Shown piece by piece: positions 25,122-34,207 of a stretch of 64,000 nt of DNA (positions within the stretch are counted from its first letter, which is position 1; each line of letters starts with the position of its first letter). The position numbers and the translations under genes were made by a program. The notes under the pieces were generated by a model. It was given only the letters and a program-made list of their open reading frames with translations, was not told where the DNA came from and made no database searches. Source of the DNA: Flavobacterium pokkalii. GTDB lineage: Bacteria; Bacteroidota; Bacteroidia; Flavobacteriales; Flavobacteriaceae. The DNA is taken from the NCBI RefSeq assembly GCF_014596575.1, contig NZ_NASZ01000017.1, forward strand, positions 24,869-88,868, read 5' to 3'.

Positions 25122-26585
25122 CTATTTTACCGGGATAGAAGCCAAAACTTCCACTAAAAACTCCCAGAATTTTTGAGAAGAAGAAATACTCGCTCTTTCA
25201 TCCGGAGAATGCGCTCCATGAATGGTTGGACCAAAAGAAATCATATCCATTTCCGGATAAATTCCGCCAAGAATTCCACATTCTAAACCGGCATGACAGG
25301 CAACTACTTTAGGTTTTTCGCCATTTAATTTTTCATAAATTGACACCAAAGTCTTCAAAATTGCCGAATCCGGATTAGGTGCCCATCCCGGGTAAGAACC
25401 TGAAATTTCAACTTCACAGCCCATCAGCTCAAAAGCCGAACGCAATTCATTCGCCAAATCAAACTTAGCTGATTCAACCGAAGAACGTGTCAAACATTGA
25501 ATCGTTAATTTTCCTTTTCCAAGACTTACTTTGGCTATATTATTAGAAGTTTCAACCAAGTTTTCAAAATCGGCACTCATTCGATGAACTCCATTGGCAG
25601 CCGCAGCCATAGAACGCACAAAATAATATTGCGCCATCGATGGCATCACCTTAGCAGGCGCTTTTTTTAATTTTTCGAAACTAATTTCTAAATTCGGCTC
25701 GGTAGTTTTTAACTCTGCTTTAATTTCGTTTACAATTTGCTGCATATCAAACACAAAGGCTTCATCATAAACTGAAGCAATAATTACTTTAGCCACACTT
25801 TCACGCGGAATCGCATTACGCAAACTTCCGCCCTGAATTTCCGAAATTTGCAAACCAAAATTATCAAATCCGTCAAATAACAAACGGTTCATTATTTTAT
25901 TGGCATTTCCTAATCCTTTATGAATATCCATCCCGGAATGCCCGCCTTTTAAACCTTTTACGGTAATTTGATAGCCTATCGAATGCTCCGGAGTTTCTTC
26001 TTCATCATACTCGGCTTCAGCAGTAACATCTACTCCTCCGGCACAACCTATATCTATTTCGTCATCTTCTTCGGTATCCAGATTCAACAAAATTTGCCCT
26101 TGCAGCACTCCTGCTTGTAAATTCATCGCTCCGGTCATTCCGGTTTCCTCATCAATGGTAAACAAAGCTTCAATAGCCGGATGCGCAATCGTTGTACTTT
26201 CTAAAACAGCCATAATTGCAGCAACTCCTAAACCGTTATCAGCTCCCAGAGTAGTTCCTTTGGCACGAACCCAGTCACCATCAACATACATTTCGATGCC
26301 CTGTTTTTCAAAATCAAAAACGGTATCAGCATTTTTTTGATGTACCATATCCAAATGACCTTGTAATACAATTGGCTTTCGGTTTTCCATTCCTGCAGTT
26401 GCCGGTTTGCGAATAATTACATTGCGAACCGCATCTTCAATAACTTCCAACCCAAGTTTTTCACCAAAATCTTTAATAAATGCCACTACTCTTTCTTCTT
26501 TTTTGGAAGGTCTTGGTACGGCATTCAAATTGGCAAAATTATTCCATAATGCCTTTGGTTCTAAATTTTGTATTTCCTGACTCAT
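25122..26585 (-). CDS. pepD: Aminoacyl-histidine dipeptidase
   Basis: 487 residues, M20 metallopeptidase family. PepD cleaves Xaa-His dipeptides, such as carnosine, in the cytoplasm with two zinc ions. Metal and catalytic regions are visible: VLQGHLDMVHQ, TLGADNGLGVAAIMAV, DEETGMTGA, LNLDTEEDDEIDIGCAG, and the C-terminal CHAGLECGILGG and HGAHSPDERASI. The length is typical (485). It is divergent from the DUF3810 gene. TAACTTTG at 26618-26625 (minus) is a good -7 element. Confidence 0.95.
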   Translation of the reverse strand: MSQEIQNLEPKALWNNFANLNAVPRPSKKEERVVAFIKDFGEKLGLEVIEDAVRNVIIRKPATAGMENRKPIVLQGHLDMVHQKNADTVFDFEKQGIEMYVDGDWVRAKGTTLGADNGLGVAAIMAVLESTTIAHPAIEALFTIDEETGMTGAMNLQAGVLQGQILLNLDTEEDDEIDIGCAGGVDVTAEAEYDEEETPEHSIGYQITVKGLKGGHSGMDIHKGLGNANKIMNRLLFDGFDNFGLQISEIQGGSLRNAIPRESVAKVIIASVYDEAFVFDMQQIVNEIKAELKTTEPNLEISFEKLKKAPAKVMPSMAQYYFVRSMAAAANGVHRMSADFENLVETSNNIAKVSLGKGKLTIQCLTRSSVESAKFDLANELRSAFELMGCEVEISGSYPGWAPNPDSAILKTLVSIYEKLNGEKPKVVACHAGLECGILGGIYPEMDMISFGPTIHGAHSPDERASISSSQKFWEFLVEVLASIPVK

Positions 26586-26617
26586 ATTTTAATTTGAATT
26601 TGTAATAATTAAAGACT

Positions 26618-26625
26618 CAAAGTTA
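26618..26625 (-). promoter_or_regulatory. -7 promoter element of pepD
   Basis: TAACTTTG on the minus strand, 33 nt before the pepD ATG at 26585, matches TAnnTTTG. Confidence 0.45.
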
Positions 26626-26697
26626 CAAAGATTAAAAGCCTTTTCTCTCATTAAACGGAATATTATAATATATTTACAAGACTATAAAATTGCAATT

Positions 26698-27768
26698 TTG
26701 AAACGAAAACACATCCTGCCTTTTTTATTAATTATTCAAATTCTATTTCTTAAAATACTTCCTTTTTTCCCGGAAGCAGTAGAACGCTATTACAGTAACG
26801 GACTGTACCCTGTTCTATCAAAATTCTCCAGAATTATTTTAGGATGGATTCCGTTTTCGGTTGGCGATATTTTCTATTTGATTTTGATTTTCTTAGCCGG
26901 AAAATGGCTTTGGAACCATAGATCCCAAAACATAAGAAGGAAAAATAATTGGAAAGACTCCTTTTTATCGATTTTAAGTGTGCTTTCGGTGTTTTATTTT
27001 TTCTTTCATTTTTTGTGGGCACTTAATTATTACCGCATGCCTCTATTTGAAAAAATGAAAATCGAACGGGATTATTCAGATGCGGATTTGTATTTTTTTA
27101 CCAAAAAAATCATTGCCAAAACCAATGAAATTCACTCCCAAATTACCAAAAACGATACGCTGAAAGTCAGCTATCCTTATTCTGACGAAGTTACTTTTTC
27201 CAAAAATATAAATGGTTATCAAAAACTGGCCGAAACTTATCCTTTTTTTACTTACCAAAATTTAAGTATCAAAAAATCGCTTTTTAGTTTACCGCTCACT
27301 TACATGGGATTTGGCGGTTATTTGAATCCGTTTACCAATGAAGCGCAGGTAAATGATTTAATGCCCAAATACAATTTACCCACCACCAGTTGCCACGAAA
27401 TGGCACATCAAATGGGTTATGCCAGCGAAAGCGAATGCAATTTCATCGGTTTTTTAGCTTCGGTAAATAATGAGAATTTGTATTTTAAATATTCCGGCTA
27501 CAGTTTTGCACTGCGTTATTGTTTGGCAAATTGGCAAATGAGAGACGAAAAAATTTATCTAAAATTATTAAAAACGGTTCATCGGGGAATTATCAAAAAC
27601 TATATCGAAAGCGAACAATTCTGGATGGAATATGAAACCCCGATTGAAAAAGGATTCCATGCTTTTTACGACCGCTATCTTAGAATCAATCAGCAAAAAG
27701 ACGGCATGGACAGCTACAGTAAATTTATCGATTTGTTAATCAATTATTCTAAAAAGAAATCTTTGTAA
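26698..27768 (+). CDS. DUF3810 membrane protein with HExxH motif
   Basis: 356 residues, read from TTG. The N-terminal third has three hydrophobic segments (about 5-25, 50-75 and 90-115), and the rest is a soluble domain with the zinc-protease-like motif HEMAHQ (about residue 232) followed by ASESECNFIGF, which could supply a third zinc ligand. This is DUF3810, common in Bacteroidota and Firmicutes, annotated as unknown. A membrane-bound protease is a reasonable inference but unproven. TAAAATTG lies only 5 nt before the TTG, so the mRNA may have almost no leader. Confidence 0.8.
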   Translation: MKRKHILPFLLIIQILFLKILPFFPEAVERYYSNGLYPVLSKFSRIILGWIPFSVGDIFYLILIFLAGKWLWNHRSQNIRRKNNWKDSFLSILSVLSVFYFFFHFLWALNYYRMPLFEKMKIERDYSDADLYFFTKKIIAKTNEIHSQITKNDTLKVSYPYSDEVTFSKNINGYQKLAETYPFFTYQNLSIKKSLFSLPLTYMGFGGYLNPFTNEAQVNDLMPKYNLPTTSCHEMAHQMGYASESECNFIGFLASVNNENLYFKYSGYSFALRYCLANWQMRDEKIYLKLLKTVHRGIIKNYIESEQFWMEYETPIEKGFHAFYDRYLRINQQKDGMDSYSKFIDLLINYSKKKSL

Positions 27769-27769
27769 A

Positions 27770-28585
27770 CTAAGAATCAATTTCCCATTGACGCAATTTA
27801 TTTAACTCTTCCTGCTCTTCTAATTCTTCAATTGGAATTACTTTCAGGAAAGAAGGATGTTGCTCAATGGCATACTCTATTTTTTCTACAATAGCGTCAA
27901 TGGAGTCATTTTCATAATCAATTTCTAAAGGCTCTTTGATAATAAAGGACTGCAAAATACCTTTCTTTTTCATTCGGATCCCTTTACGGTCAAAAGAACG
28001 TCTGAAACCGTCAATAACTATAGGGACAACAATGGGCTTATGTTGTTTAATAATATGAGCCGTTCCTTTACGAACCGGCTTAAAAGAACGGGTAGTTCCC
28101 TGCGGGAAAGTAATTACCCAGCCATCGTCGAGTGCTTTTTTGATATTTTCGGTATCATTGGGGTTTACCGCTCTTTTTTCCGTCACATCAACGCCTTCAG
28201 AACGCCAGGTTCTCTCCACCGGAATGGCTCCGGCATAAGACAAAATTTTAGGCAATAAACCGGAACGCATGGTTTCTTTGGCCGCCACATAATAAATATT
28301 CATTTTAGGCTCCCACAAATAACCAATATTTTTTATTGAATCGATTCGACCACTTAAACTCGCATTAAACACATGAAACATCGCCACTACATCGGCAAAA
28401 TAGGTTTGATGATTAGAAATAAACAAAACATTGGTATCGGGTAAATTCCGAATAATCTCCGAACCTTCGATTTGTAAATCATTAAAACCGCGGTAACGTC
28501 TATGCGTAAAACTCCCAAAAATACGGATTAACCATTTTTTCAGGAATAAAATATGTCCGAACGGATTTCTTTTAAAGAGTTTCAT
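27770..28585 (-). CDS. Lysophospholipid acyltransferase (PlsC-like) with altered motifs
   Basis: 271 residues from the ATG at 28585; a longer frame begins with GTG at 28624 but overlaps the promoter -7 element, so it is rejected. PlsC-type enzymes acylate lysophosphatidic acid at the inner membrane. The catalytic block is NHQTYFAD, so the His and Asp are separated by five residues, not the usual four, and the acceptor-binding block reads FPQGTT where FPEGTR is usual. The closing P-I-V-V-P-I-V-I-D-GFRRSF fits block IV. I believe flavobacterial homologues share these changes; the substrate may therefore differ from lysophosphatidate. Confidence 0.8.
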   Translation of the reverse strand: MKLFKRNPFGHILFLKKWLIRIFGSFTHRRYRGFNDLQIEGSEIIRNLPDTNVLFISNHQTYFADVVAMFHVFNASLSGRIDSIKNIGYLWEPKMNIYYVAAKETMRSGLLPKILSYAGAIPVERTWRSEGVDVTEKRAVNPNDTENIKKALDDGWVITFPQGTTRSFKPVRKGTAHIIKQHKPIVVPIVIDGFRRSFDRKGIRMKKKGILQSFIIKEPLEIDYENDSIDAIVEKIEYAIEQHPSFLKVIPIEELEEQEELNKLRQWEIDS

Positions 28586-28623
28586 AAACGCTGTTTTCTG
28601 TTCAAAATTTGAAAGCGAAGCCA

Positions 28624-28653
28624 CAAAAATAACATTTGTGTGCTTAAATCCAA
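28624..28653 (-). promoter_or_regulatory. Promoter of the acyltransferase gene
   Basis: On the minus strand TTG (28651-28653), a 19-nt spacer and TATTTTTG (28624-28631) match the consensus. It excludes the upstream GTG start and supports the ATG at 28585. Confidence 0.65.
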
Positions 28654-28670
28654 AGCTTAGCCATTAATCC

Positions 28671-29318
28671 TTAATCATTTGTAAAAACAGAATTCATCAC
28701 ATCCTTCAATTCACTAAGCATCATAGCTGTGGCACCCCAAACCACATGATTATCAATCTTAAAAGCCGGAACTTCGATACTTCGGGCGTAGGAAGTCGTA
28801 AGCGTTTCATAACCTACAATTGCATCATTTCGAAAATCAGCCAAAGGCAATTCGATAATAGCCGCCACTTCTACCGGATCGGGAACAAACTGAATTTCTT
28901 CTTTACAAATTCCTAAAAAAGGATGCACCATAAAATTACTGGGCGGAATGTATAAGGAACTAAACGCTTTTAGAATTTCAATTTTATCACGGCTGACGCC
29001 AATTTCTTCCTCGGTTTCCCGCAAGGCTGTAGTTTTCAAATCGGCATCTTCAGGTTCGTATTTTCCTCCGGGAAAAGCCACCTGAGCCGAATGCACGCCT
29101 TTGTAAGAATTACGAACAATCAGAACCAAATGCGTTTCACCATTTTTAGGATAAAAAAGCATGGTTACTGCGGCTTCCTTTGGATTTCTATCTTTCAAAT
29201 TTATTTTCGACAAAAGTTCTTTTCGTTCAAAAGGCATCATCTTTTCATGTGAAACCGAAGCCGAAAGCGGTGCGCCAACTAATGCAGGGATAAATTGTAA
29301 AAAATATTGAAAATCCAT
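28671..29318 (-). CDS. CoA pyrophosphatase (NUDIX, NudL type)
   Basis: 215 residues from the ATG at 29318. The NUDIX box GGKYEPED...RETEEEIGV is present with the two-residue insertion typical of the NudL branch, preceded by the UPF0035 stretch (RNSYKGVHSAQVAFPGGK). NudL cleaves CoA and its derivatives to 3',5'-ADP and phosphopantetheine. It is divergent from the DUF4268 gene; the start regions overlap closely. Confidence 0.85.
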   Translation of the reverse strand: MDFQYFLQFIPALVGAPLSASVSHEKMMPFERKELLSKINLKDRNPKEAAVTMLFYPKNGETHLVLIVRNSYKGVHSAQVAFPGGKYEPEDADLKTTALRETEEEIGVSRDKIEILKAFSSLYIPPSNFMVHPFLGICKEEIQFVPDPVEVAAIIELPLADFRNDAIVGYETLTTSYARSIEVPAFKIDNHVVWGATAMMLSELKDVMNSVFTND

Positions 29319-29336
29319 AATCAAAAGCTATTTTTG
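29307..29336 (+). promoter_or_regulatory. Promoter of DUF4268 gene
   Basis: TTG (29307-29309), a 19-nt spacer and TATTTTTG (29329-29336) match the Bacteroidota consensus well; the ATG at 29405 follows after a leader of about 60 nt. The promoter overlaps the start of the divergent NUDIX gene. Confidence 0.65.
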
Positions 29337-29404
29337 CAAAACATTATATAAATATACTTTAGAAAACCACTTTGCACAAGTTTTCTAACACCAAAGCATC
29401 TAAA

Positions 29405-29845
29405 ATGTACAGTAAAGAAGAAACACAACGATTAAAAAGGGAATTCTGGGTCGCTTTTGCCGAAAAATATCCAAGAAAATGGTTATTATATGACACAAAA
29501 ATCAAAGATTTCTCTTTTAAATTTTTTGTTGACAATAAAAAAGCGCAGGTTCTTATTGATATTGAGCCTCGTAATACGGAAAAAAGAACGGCTTATTTTG
29601 AAAAATTAGAAGCTTTAAAAAACATCTTAGAAGAAGAATTCATCAGCGATCTGGTTTTTGAAAAAGACTATGTTTTAGACAGCGGTAAAACTATCAGCCG
29701 CATTTGGGTAGAAAAATCAGGGGTTGGCTTCAGTAACCGCAACAACTGGGATCTTATTTTTGACTTTTACAATGAAAAAATGGACGCCTTAGAACGATTC
29801 TACCTAGAGTATGATGAATTTATCAAGGATATTGAGATTGAGTAA
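29405..29845 (+). CDS. DUF4268 family protein
   Basis: 146 residues from the ATG at 29405; a TTG 33 bases upstream is also in frame but gives no homologous extension. Strongly charged, starting MYSKEETQRLKREFWVAFAE, with a beta-strand core (KFFVDNKKAQVLIDIEPRN) and acidic end. DUF4268 is a small domain related to nuclease-like folds in some annotations; no function is known and no clear active site is visible here. Confidence 0.8.
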   Translation: MYSKEETQRLKREFWVAFAEKYPRKWLLYDTKIKDFSFKFFVDNKKAQVLIDIEPRNTEKRTAYFEKLEALKNILEEEFISDLVFEKDYVLDSGKTISRIWVEKSGVGFSNRNNWDLIFDFYNEKMDALERFYLEYDEFIKDIEIE

Positions 29846-29854
29846 AACCAGATT

Positions 29855-30280
29855 TTACATTGTAAAAATATTATAGACAATCACATGATTGGGATAAGTG
29901 ATATACAATTGCTTTCGGTTGTCTTGTTTTTTACGGGTGATAATGGACACGGTACAATCGACTCCGTCATTATCCCGGCAAATGAAGGAATACACCAAAT
30001 CCGTTTCCGATTCTGATTCCGGTTGGTAGGTCAGGATTTCATACAATTGAATGTTGCGGGAATAAATCAAAAATCGATTTTTATCAGTATCCAGAGTAAC
30101 CAAAATGTTTACCAAATTCAAATCAGACCATTTGCCCCATTTGCCTTTTTCGTTTCTTTCCAAAACACTAAAACCCGAAGTTCGGAATTTATACGTTTGG
30201 CTGTAAGATTGCTGCATACCGATTCCTAAAAAAAGGAAGCATAGATACAGGCATTTTATTTTTGTCATTTGAAATTTCAT
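29855..30280 (-). CDS. Hypothetical exported protein
   Basis: 141 residues. A Sec signal peptide (ending QQSYSQ, about residue 28) precedes a small beta-rich domain with two close cysteines (ICRDNDGVDCTV) that may form a disulphide. No family recognised. The start of this gene is 2 nt after the stop of the nitronate monooxygenase gene upstream, so it is at the end of a transcript with that gene and the subtilase gene. Confidence 0.6.
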   Translation of the reverse strand: MKFQMTKIKCLYLCFLFLGIGMQQSYSQTYKFRTSGFSVLERNEKGKWGKWSDLNLVNILVTLDTDKNRFLIYSRNIQLYEILTYQPESESETDLVYSFICRDNDGVDCTVSIITRKKQDNRKQLYITYPNHVIVYNIFTM

Positions 30281-30282
30281 TA

Positions 30283-31224
30283 TTAAAAAATTTGGGACAC
30301 TTTCTTTTTGGCTAACTGATACTCCTGCATCATATCGAAAACAATCGCTTCCGCCGATTTTATTTCGTGAATTAATCCGGCAATCTGACCTATTTCTAAT
30401 TCGCCTTCGGTTAAATCTCCTTCAAAAATTCCTCTTTTGGCACGCGCTCTTCCTAATAACGCAGCTAAGTCCTCTTTTGTTGGACATTTGGCATATAATT
30501 CCTGAATATCATCAAAAAATTTGTTTTTTATCAGGCGCACCGGCGTTAATTCTTTCAGGGTTAATTGCGTTCCTCCTTCTTTAGTATTCAAAATTGCCTG
30601 CTTGAAATTTTCATGTGCCGAAGATTCTATCGAAGCCGCAAAACGACTTCCCACCTGAACCCCATCGGCACCTAAAATCATAGCGGCCAGCATTCCGTTT
30701 CCATTAGCAATTCCACCAGCTGCAATAATAGGAATTTTTATTTGTTCTTTTACCATCGGAATCAAAGTAAAAGTAGTTGTTTCATCCCGCCCGTTATGCC
30801 CTCCGGCCTCAAAACCTTCTGCTACAATGGCATCCACTCCGGCTTCCTGAGCTTTCAGCGCAAATTTGGTACTGCTCACCACATGCACAACGGTTATGCC
30901 ATGTTCTTTTAAATAAGGTGTCCAGGTCATCGGATTTCCGGCAGAAGTAAATACAATATTCACGCCTTCCTCCACTATGAGCTGCATGATTTCCTGAATG
31001 TTGGGGTACAACATTGGAATATTAACACCAAAAGGTTTCGAAGTCGCTTTTTTACATTTTTGAATATGTTCCCGCAACACTTCCGGATACATGGAACCGG
31101 CGCCAATTAAACCCAAACCTCCGGCATTACTTACGGCGCTGGCTAATTTGTAACCACTGACCCAAACCATTCCCGCCTGAATAATGGGATACTGAATATC
31201 AAAAAGTGTTGTGATGCGATTCAT
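30283..31224 (-). CDS. Nitronate monooxygenase-like flavoprotein
   Basis: 313 residues with the TIM-barrel layout of the NPD/2-nitropropane dioxygenase family: YPIIQAGMVWVSGYKLASAVS at the N-terminus, AEGFEAGGHNGRDE, and the FMN phosphate-binding IAAGGIANGNGMLAAMILGADGVQVGSRF. Class I nitronate monooxygenases detoxify propionate-3-nitronate; related proteins also include enoyl reductases (FabK), so the substrate is uncertain. It is 6 nt downstream of the subtilase gene. Confidence 0.8.
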   Translation of the reverse strand: MNRITTLFDIQYPIIQAGMVWVSGYKLASAVSNAGGLGLIGAGSMYPEVLREHIQKCKKATSKPFGVNIPMLYPNIQEIMQLIVEEGVNIVFTSAGNPMTWTPYLKEHGITVVHVVSSTKFALKAQEAGVDAIVAEGFEAGGHNGRDETTTFTLIPMVKEQIKIPIIAAGGIANGNGMLAAMILGADGVQVGSRFAASIESSAHENFKQAILNTKEGGTQLTLKELTPVRLIKNKFFDDIQELYAKCPTKEDLAALLGRARAKRGIFEGDLTEGELEIGQIAGLIHEIKSAEAIVFDMMQEYQLAKKKVSQIF

Positions 31225-31230
31225 AAACTG

Positions 31231-32850
31231 TTAATTTTTAATCACTTTTCCTTCTTTCGAAAAAAGCTCCGATTGAATTTTATAAAAATAAATACCATTA
31301 CTCAAAGTTTCTACCGAAAAAGCAGACTCTGTTTCCTTTATCTTTTTTTCAAAAATTTGTTGTCCCAATGCATTAAAAAGCCAAATCGTAGCTGAATTAA
31401 AATTAGGCGGAAAATGAATCGAAAACAGATCAGCGGTAGGATTAGGATAAGCAACAAAATATTCAAATTGCTGCTTTCTAACATCGTTTCCATTATTCAG
31501 TGCCCAATTAAAATCGGGGATTCCATAACCGTAATTATTATTCGGACTGGCATATAAATTTGATGATTGCAAGACTAAATCTCTAATTTCCTGATTACTT
31601 GCATCTGGATAAGCCTGCCACAAACAGGCTAACATTCCGGAGATAATGGGTGCTGAAAAAGAAGTTCCATTGGAATACACTGGATTTCCATTTTCATCCG
31701 ATACAATTATATTTTGACCTAAAGCCATCACATCCGGTTTTATCCTACCATCACTTGTTGGTCCAATCGAACTAAAAGCTGCTTTTTGCTGATTTGCATG
31801 AACAGCTCCTACTGTAATTACCGAAAAAGCATCCGCAGGAGCACTAATATGGGGTTCTGACTTACTTCCTTCATTGCCCGCTGAAACAACAACTAACATT
31901 CCGCGACTAAAGGCTATTTCAGCTCCTTTGGAAATAAAAGCGGTTTTACCATCTCTTTCACTATAAGTTAAATTATAAGCCGGATTATCGAAGTCTGAAT
32001 AACCCAAAGAAGTATTGATAATATCCACACCTAAACTGTCCGCTTTTTCGGTTGCCTCAACCCATAAGGATTCTTCTACCGGATTCTCAGAAGCGGAATC
32101 TTCGGTGACAAACAAATAATAAGAAGCATCAATAGCGGTCCCAATCAGAGCATTCTCCGTATAAGCCGCCATAGTGGACAACACATTCGTTCCATGCGTA
32201 TCATGCGCATACAAACTATTGTCACGGGCAACAAAATTATAACCTCCCAGAATTTGGTTATTTTCTCTTATTCTTTTAAAAGCAGGAGCACTATCAACTC
32301 CTAAAAAACCGGCATCCAAAACGGCTATAATTTTACCAGAACCTTTATAATTTTGCTGGTGCAAATATTGTCCGTTAAGCATTTCTATTTGCGTAGCAAA
32401 AGCGGTTGTTGCTAAAATTGATTTCTCTTTCTTTTGTTTATTGGTTTTATTCAAAACAACATTCCCTTCCGAAACTATTTTAGCCGAATTATTTAAAGAT
32501 TTATCCGCAAAATCTATTTGAGCTACAAAATCATATTGTTGCAAACTATTAATTGCCGTTTGCGAACCTCTTACATGTATCGCATTCATCCATTTGGACT
32601 TTGCCATGACTTTTATGTCTGTAACCTTATTCACAATCGCAACAAAATCCTGATTTATGGGAATATCTTTGAAATCCAAAACTATGTTTTGTCTGGTTCT
32701 TCTATCTAAAGCCCGTTGCGAGAGCATTTCTAACGGATTATTGCAAAAATAAGATTCATTAGCTTTGCTTTTAAAATACACCCAGGCATCCTGTTGCGAA
32801 AAAACAAGAAGCGGGATTAGTACAAAAAACGACAAAGCAATTTTCTTCAT
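31231..32850 (-). CDS. Subtilisin-like (S8) serine protease with T9SS sorting domain
   Basis: 539 residues. A signal peptide (about 1-19) and a propeptide-like region (to about 160) precede the S8 domain, whose triad is visible: Asp in IAVLDAGF, His in HDTHGTNVLS and Ser in SNGTSFSAPIISG. The last 75 residues are a type A T9SS sorting domain (FVAYPNPTADLFSIHF ... NGIYFYKIQSE), so the protein should cross the outer membrane by T9SS and be released or attached to the surface. The target is unknown. It heads a three-gene minus-strand group with the nitronate monooxygenase gene and the small exported protein. Confidence 0.9.
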   Translation of the reverse strand: MKKIALSFFVLIPLLVFSQQDAWVYFKSKANESYFCNNPLEMLSQRALDRRTRQNIVLDFKDIPINQDFVAIVNKVTDIKVMAKSKWMNAIHVRGSQTAINSLQQYDFVAQIDFADKSLNNSAKIVSEGNVVLNKTNKQKKEKSILATTAFATQIEMLNGQYLHQQNYKGSGKIIAVLDAGFLGVDSAPAFKRIRENNQILGGYNFVARDNSLYAHDTHGTNVLSTMAAYTENALIGTAIDASYYLFVTEDSASENPVEESLWVEATEKADSLGVDIINTSLGYSDFDNPAYNLTYSERDGKTAFISKGAEIAFSRGMLVVVSAGNEGSKSEPHISAPADAFSVITVGAVHANQQKAAFSSIGPTSDGRIKPDVMALGQNIIVSDENGNPVYSNGTSFSAPIISGMLACLWQAYPDASNQEIRDLVLQSSNLYASPNNNYGYGIPDFNWALNNGNDVRKQQFEYFVAYPNPTADLFSIHFPPNFNSATIWLFNALGQQIFEKKIKETESAFSVETLSNGIYFYKIQSELFSKEGKVIKN

Positions 32851-32868
32851 AGTTTCGGCAAATAAAAA

Positions 32869-32899
32869 AAGTGATTAACTCATTTTGAATTAATCACTT
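32869..32899 (-). terminator. Terminator after mnmA
   Basis: AAGTGATTAA (32869-32878) and its complement (32890-32899) form the stem; on the minus strand a T run (32861-32870) follows. It ends mnmA transcription. Confidence 0.75.
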
Positions 32900-32929
32900 A
32901 AATATATTGTTTATTTTTTGAAACTACAA

Positions 32930-34117
32930 CTACGAAATTACTCCCGAACCTATTAATTCGTCGTCAAGATACCAGGCTACAAATTGTCCTTCGGTTATAG
33001 CCGATTGCGGTTCTTCAAAAGAAACATACAATCCCGACTCGAATTGATGCAAAGTAGCGTCCTGCAAAGGCTGACGGTAACGGATTCTGGCTTTTACTTT
33101 CATAATTTCTCCGTCATTCAAAGTCATATCTTCCCGAATCCAGTGTACTTCTGATTGTTCTACAAACAAAGCTTTTCTGAACAATCCCGGATGATGACTA
33201 CCCATTCCGGTATAAATCACATTCGATTCCACATCAGTTGCAATGACAAACAAAGGTTCCACCGTTCCGCCTACATTCAATCCTTTTCGCTGACCGATAG
33301 TAAAATAATGTGCTCCCTGATGTCTTCCTACCATTTTCCCCATCTCCGGAGTATATTCGATCGGACTTGCTTCTAAAGATAAAATTTCTTCATCTGTCAA
33401 TCCTTTTGGAATTCCAATATTATAAACCGAATTGTCTTTATCAATCTGAACAATTACACCCGCTTTAGGTTGTAATTTTTGTTGTAAAAATTCAGGTAAG
33501 CGTACTTTCCCAATAAAACATAATCCTTGAGAATCTTTCTTTTCGGCGGTAACCAATTCCATTTCGGCGGCGATTTCGCGCACCTGAGGTTTTGTTAATT
33601 CTCCAATTGGGAAAAGTGACTTAGCCAGTTGTTCCTGTGACAATTGACATAAGAAATACGACTGATCTTTGTTGTTATCCACACCCGAAAGCAATTGATA
33701 AACCTTTTCGCCATTTACTTCAGTTTCACTTTTTCGGCAATAATGTCCTGTAGCCACATAATCGGCACCAAGACTCAAAGCGATTTTCATGAAAACATCA
33801 AATTTTATCTCGCGATTACAAAGTACATCAGGATTTGGAGTTCTTCCCTTTTCGTATTCGTTGAACATATAATCAACGATTTTTTCTTTGTATTGCTCAC
33901 TTAAATCAACGGTTTGAAACGGAATTCCTAATTTTTCGGCTACCAACAAAGCGTCATTACTGTCTTCTAACCACGGACATTCGTTTGAAATCGTTACCGA
34001 ATCATCATGCCAGTTTTTCATAAAAAGACCAATCACTTCATACCCCTGTTGCTGCAACAAATAAGCCGCAACACTCGAATCTACTCCTCCGGAAAGTCCA
34101 ACTACAACACGTTTCAT
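32930..34117 (-). CDS. mnmA: tRNA 2-thiouridine(34) synthase MnmA
   Basis: 395 residues. MnmA activates U34 of tRNA-Lys, -Glu and -Gln with ATP and adds sulphur from a persulphide. The PP-loop [15 protein letters not shown] starts at residue 8, the two catalytic cysteines lie in [12 protein letters not shown] and QGLCFIGKV, and the C-terminal tRNA-binding domain follows. The length is normal for Bacteroidota (about 395). Confidence 0.96.
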   Translation of the reverse strand: MKRVVVGLSGGVDSSVAAYLLQQQGYEVIGLFMKNWHDDSVTISNECPWLEDSNDALLVAEKLGIPFQTVDLSEQYKEKIVDYMFNEYEKGRTPNPDVLCNREIKFDVFMKIALSLGADYVATGHYCRKSETEVNGEKVYQLLSGVDNNKDQSYFLCQLSQEQLAKSLFPIGELTKPQVREIAAEMELVTAEKKDSQGLCFIGKVRLPEFLQQKLQPKAGVIVQIDKDNSVYNIGIPKGLTDEEILSLEASPIEYTPEMGKMVGRHQGAHYFTIGQRKGLNVGGTVEPLFVIATDVESNVIYTGMGSHHPGLFRKALFVEQSEVHWIREDMTLNDGEIMKVKARIRYRQPLQDATLHQFESGLYVSFEEPQSAITEGQFVAWYLDDELIGSGVIS

Positions 34118-34143
34118 TCTAAAAATTTGTTTTTTTATGGCTG

Positions 34144-34151
34144 CAAAGGTA
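34144..34151 (-). promoter_or_regulatory. -7 promoter element of mnmA
   Basis: TACCTTTG on the minus strand, 26 nt before the ATG at 34117, matches TAnnTTTG exactly. Confidence 0.5.
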
Positions 34152-34207
34152 CGAAGTTTTTAAACGATTTTATTCATTACTGAATTTCGTGTTTGCGATT
34201 CAAAAAA

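Noticed and set aside
28586..28624. Longer acyltransferase start at GTG 28624
   Set aside because: The GTG overlaps the -7 element TATTTTTG (28624-28631) of a well-spaced promoter.
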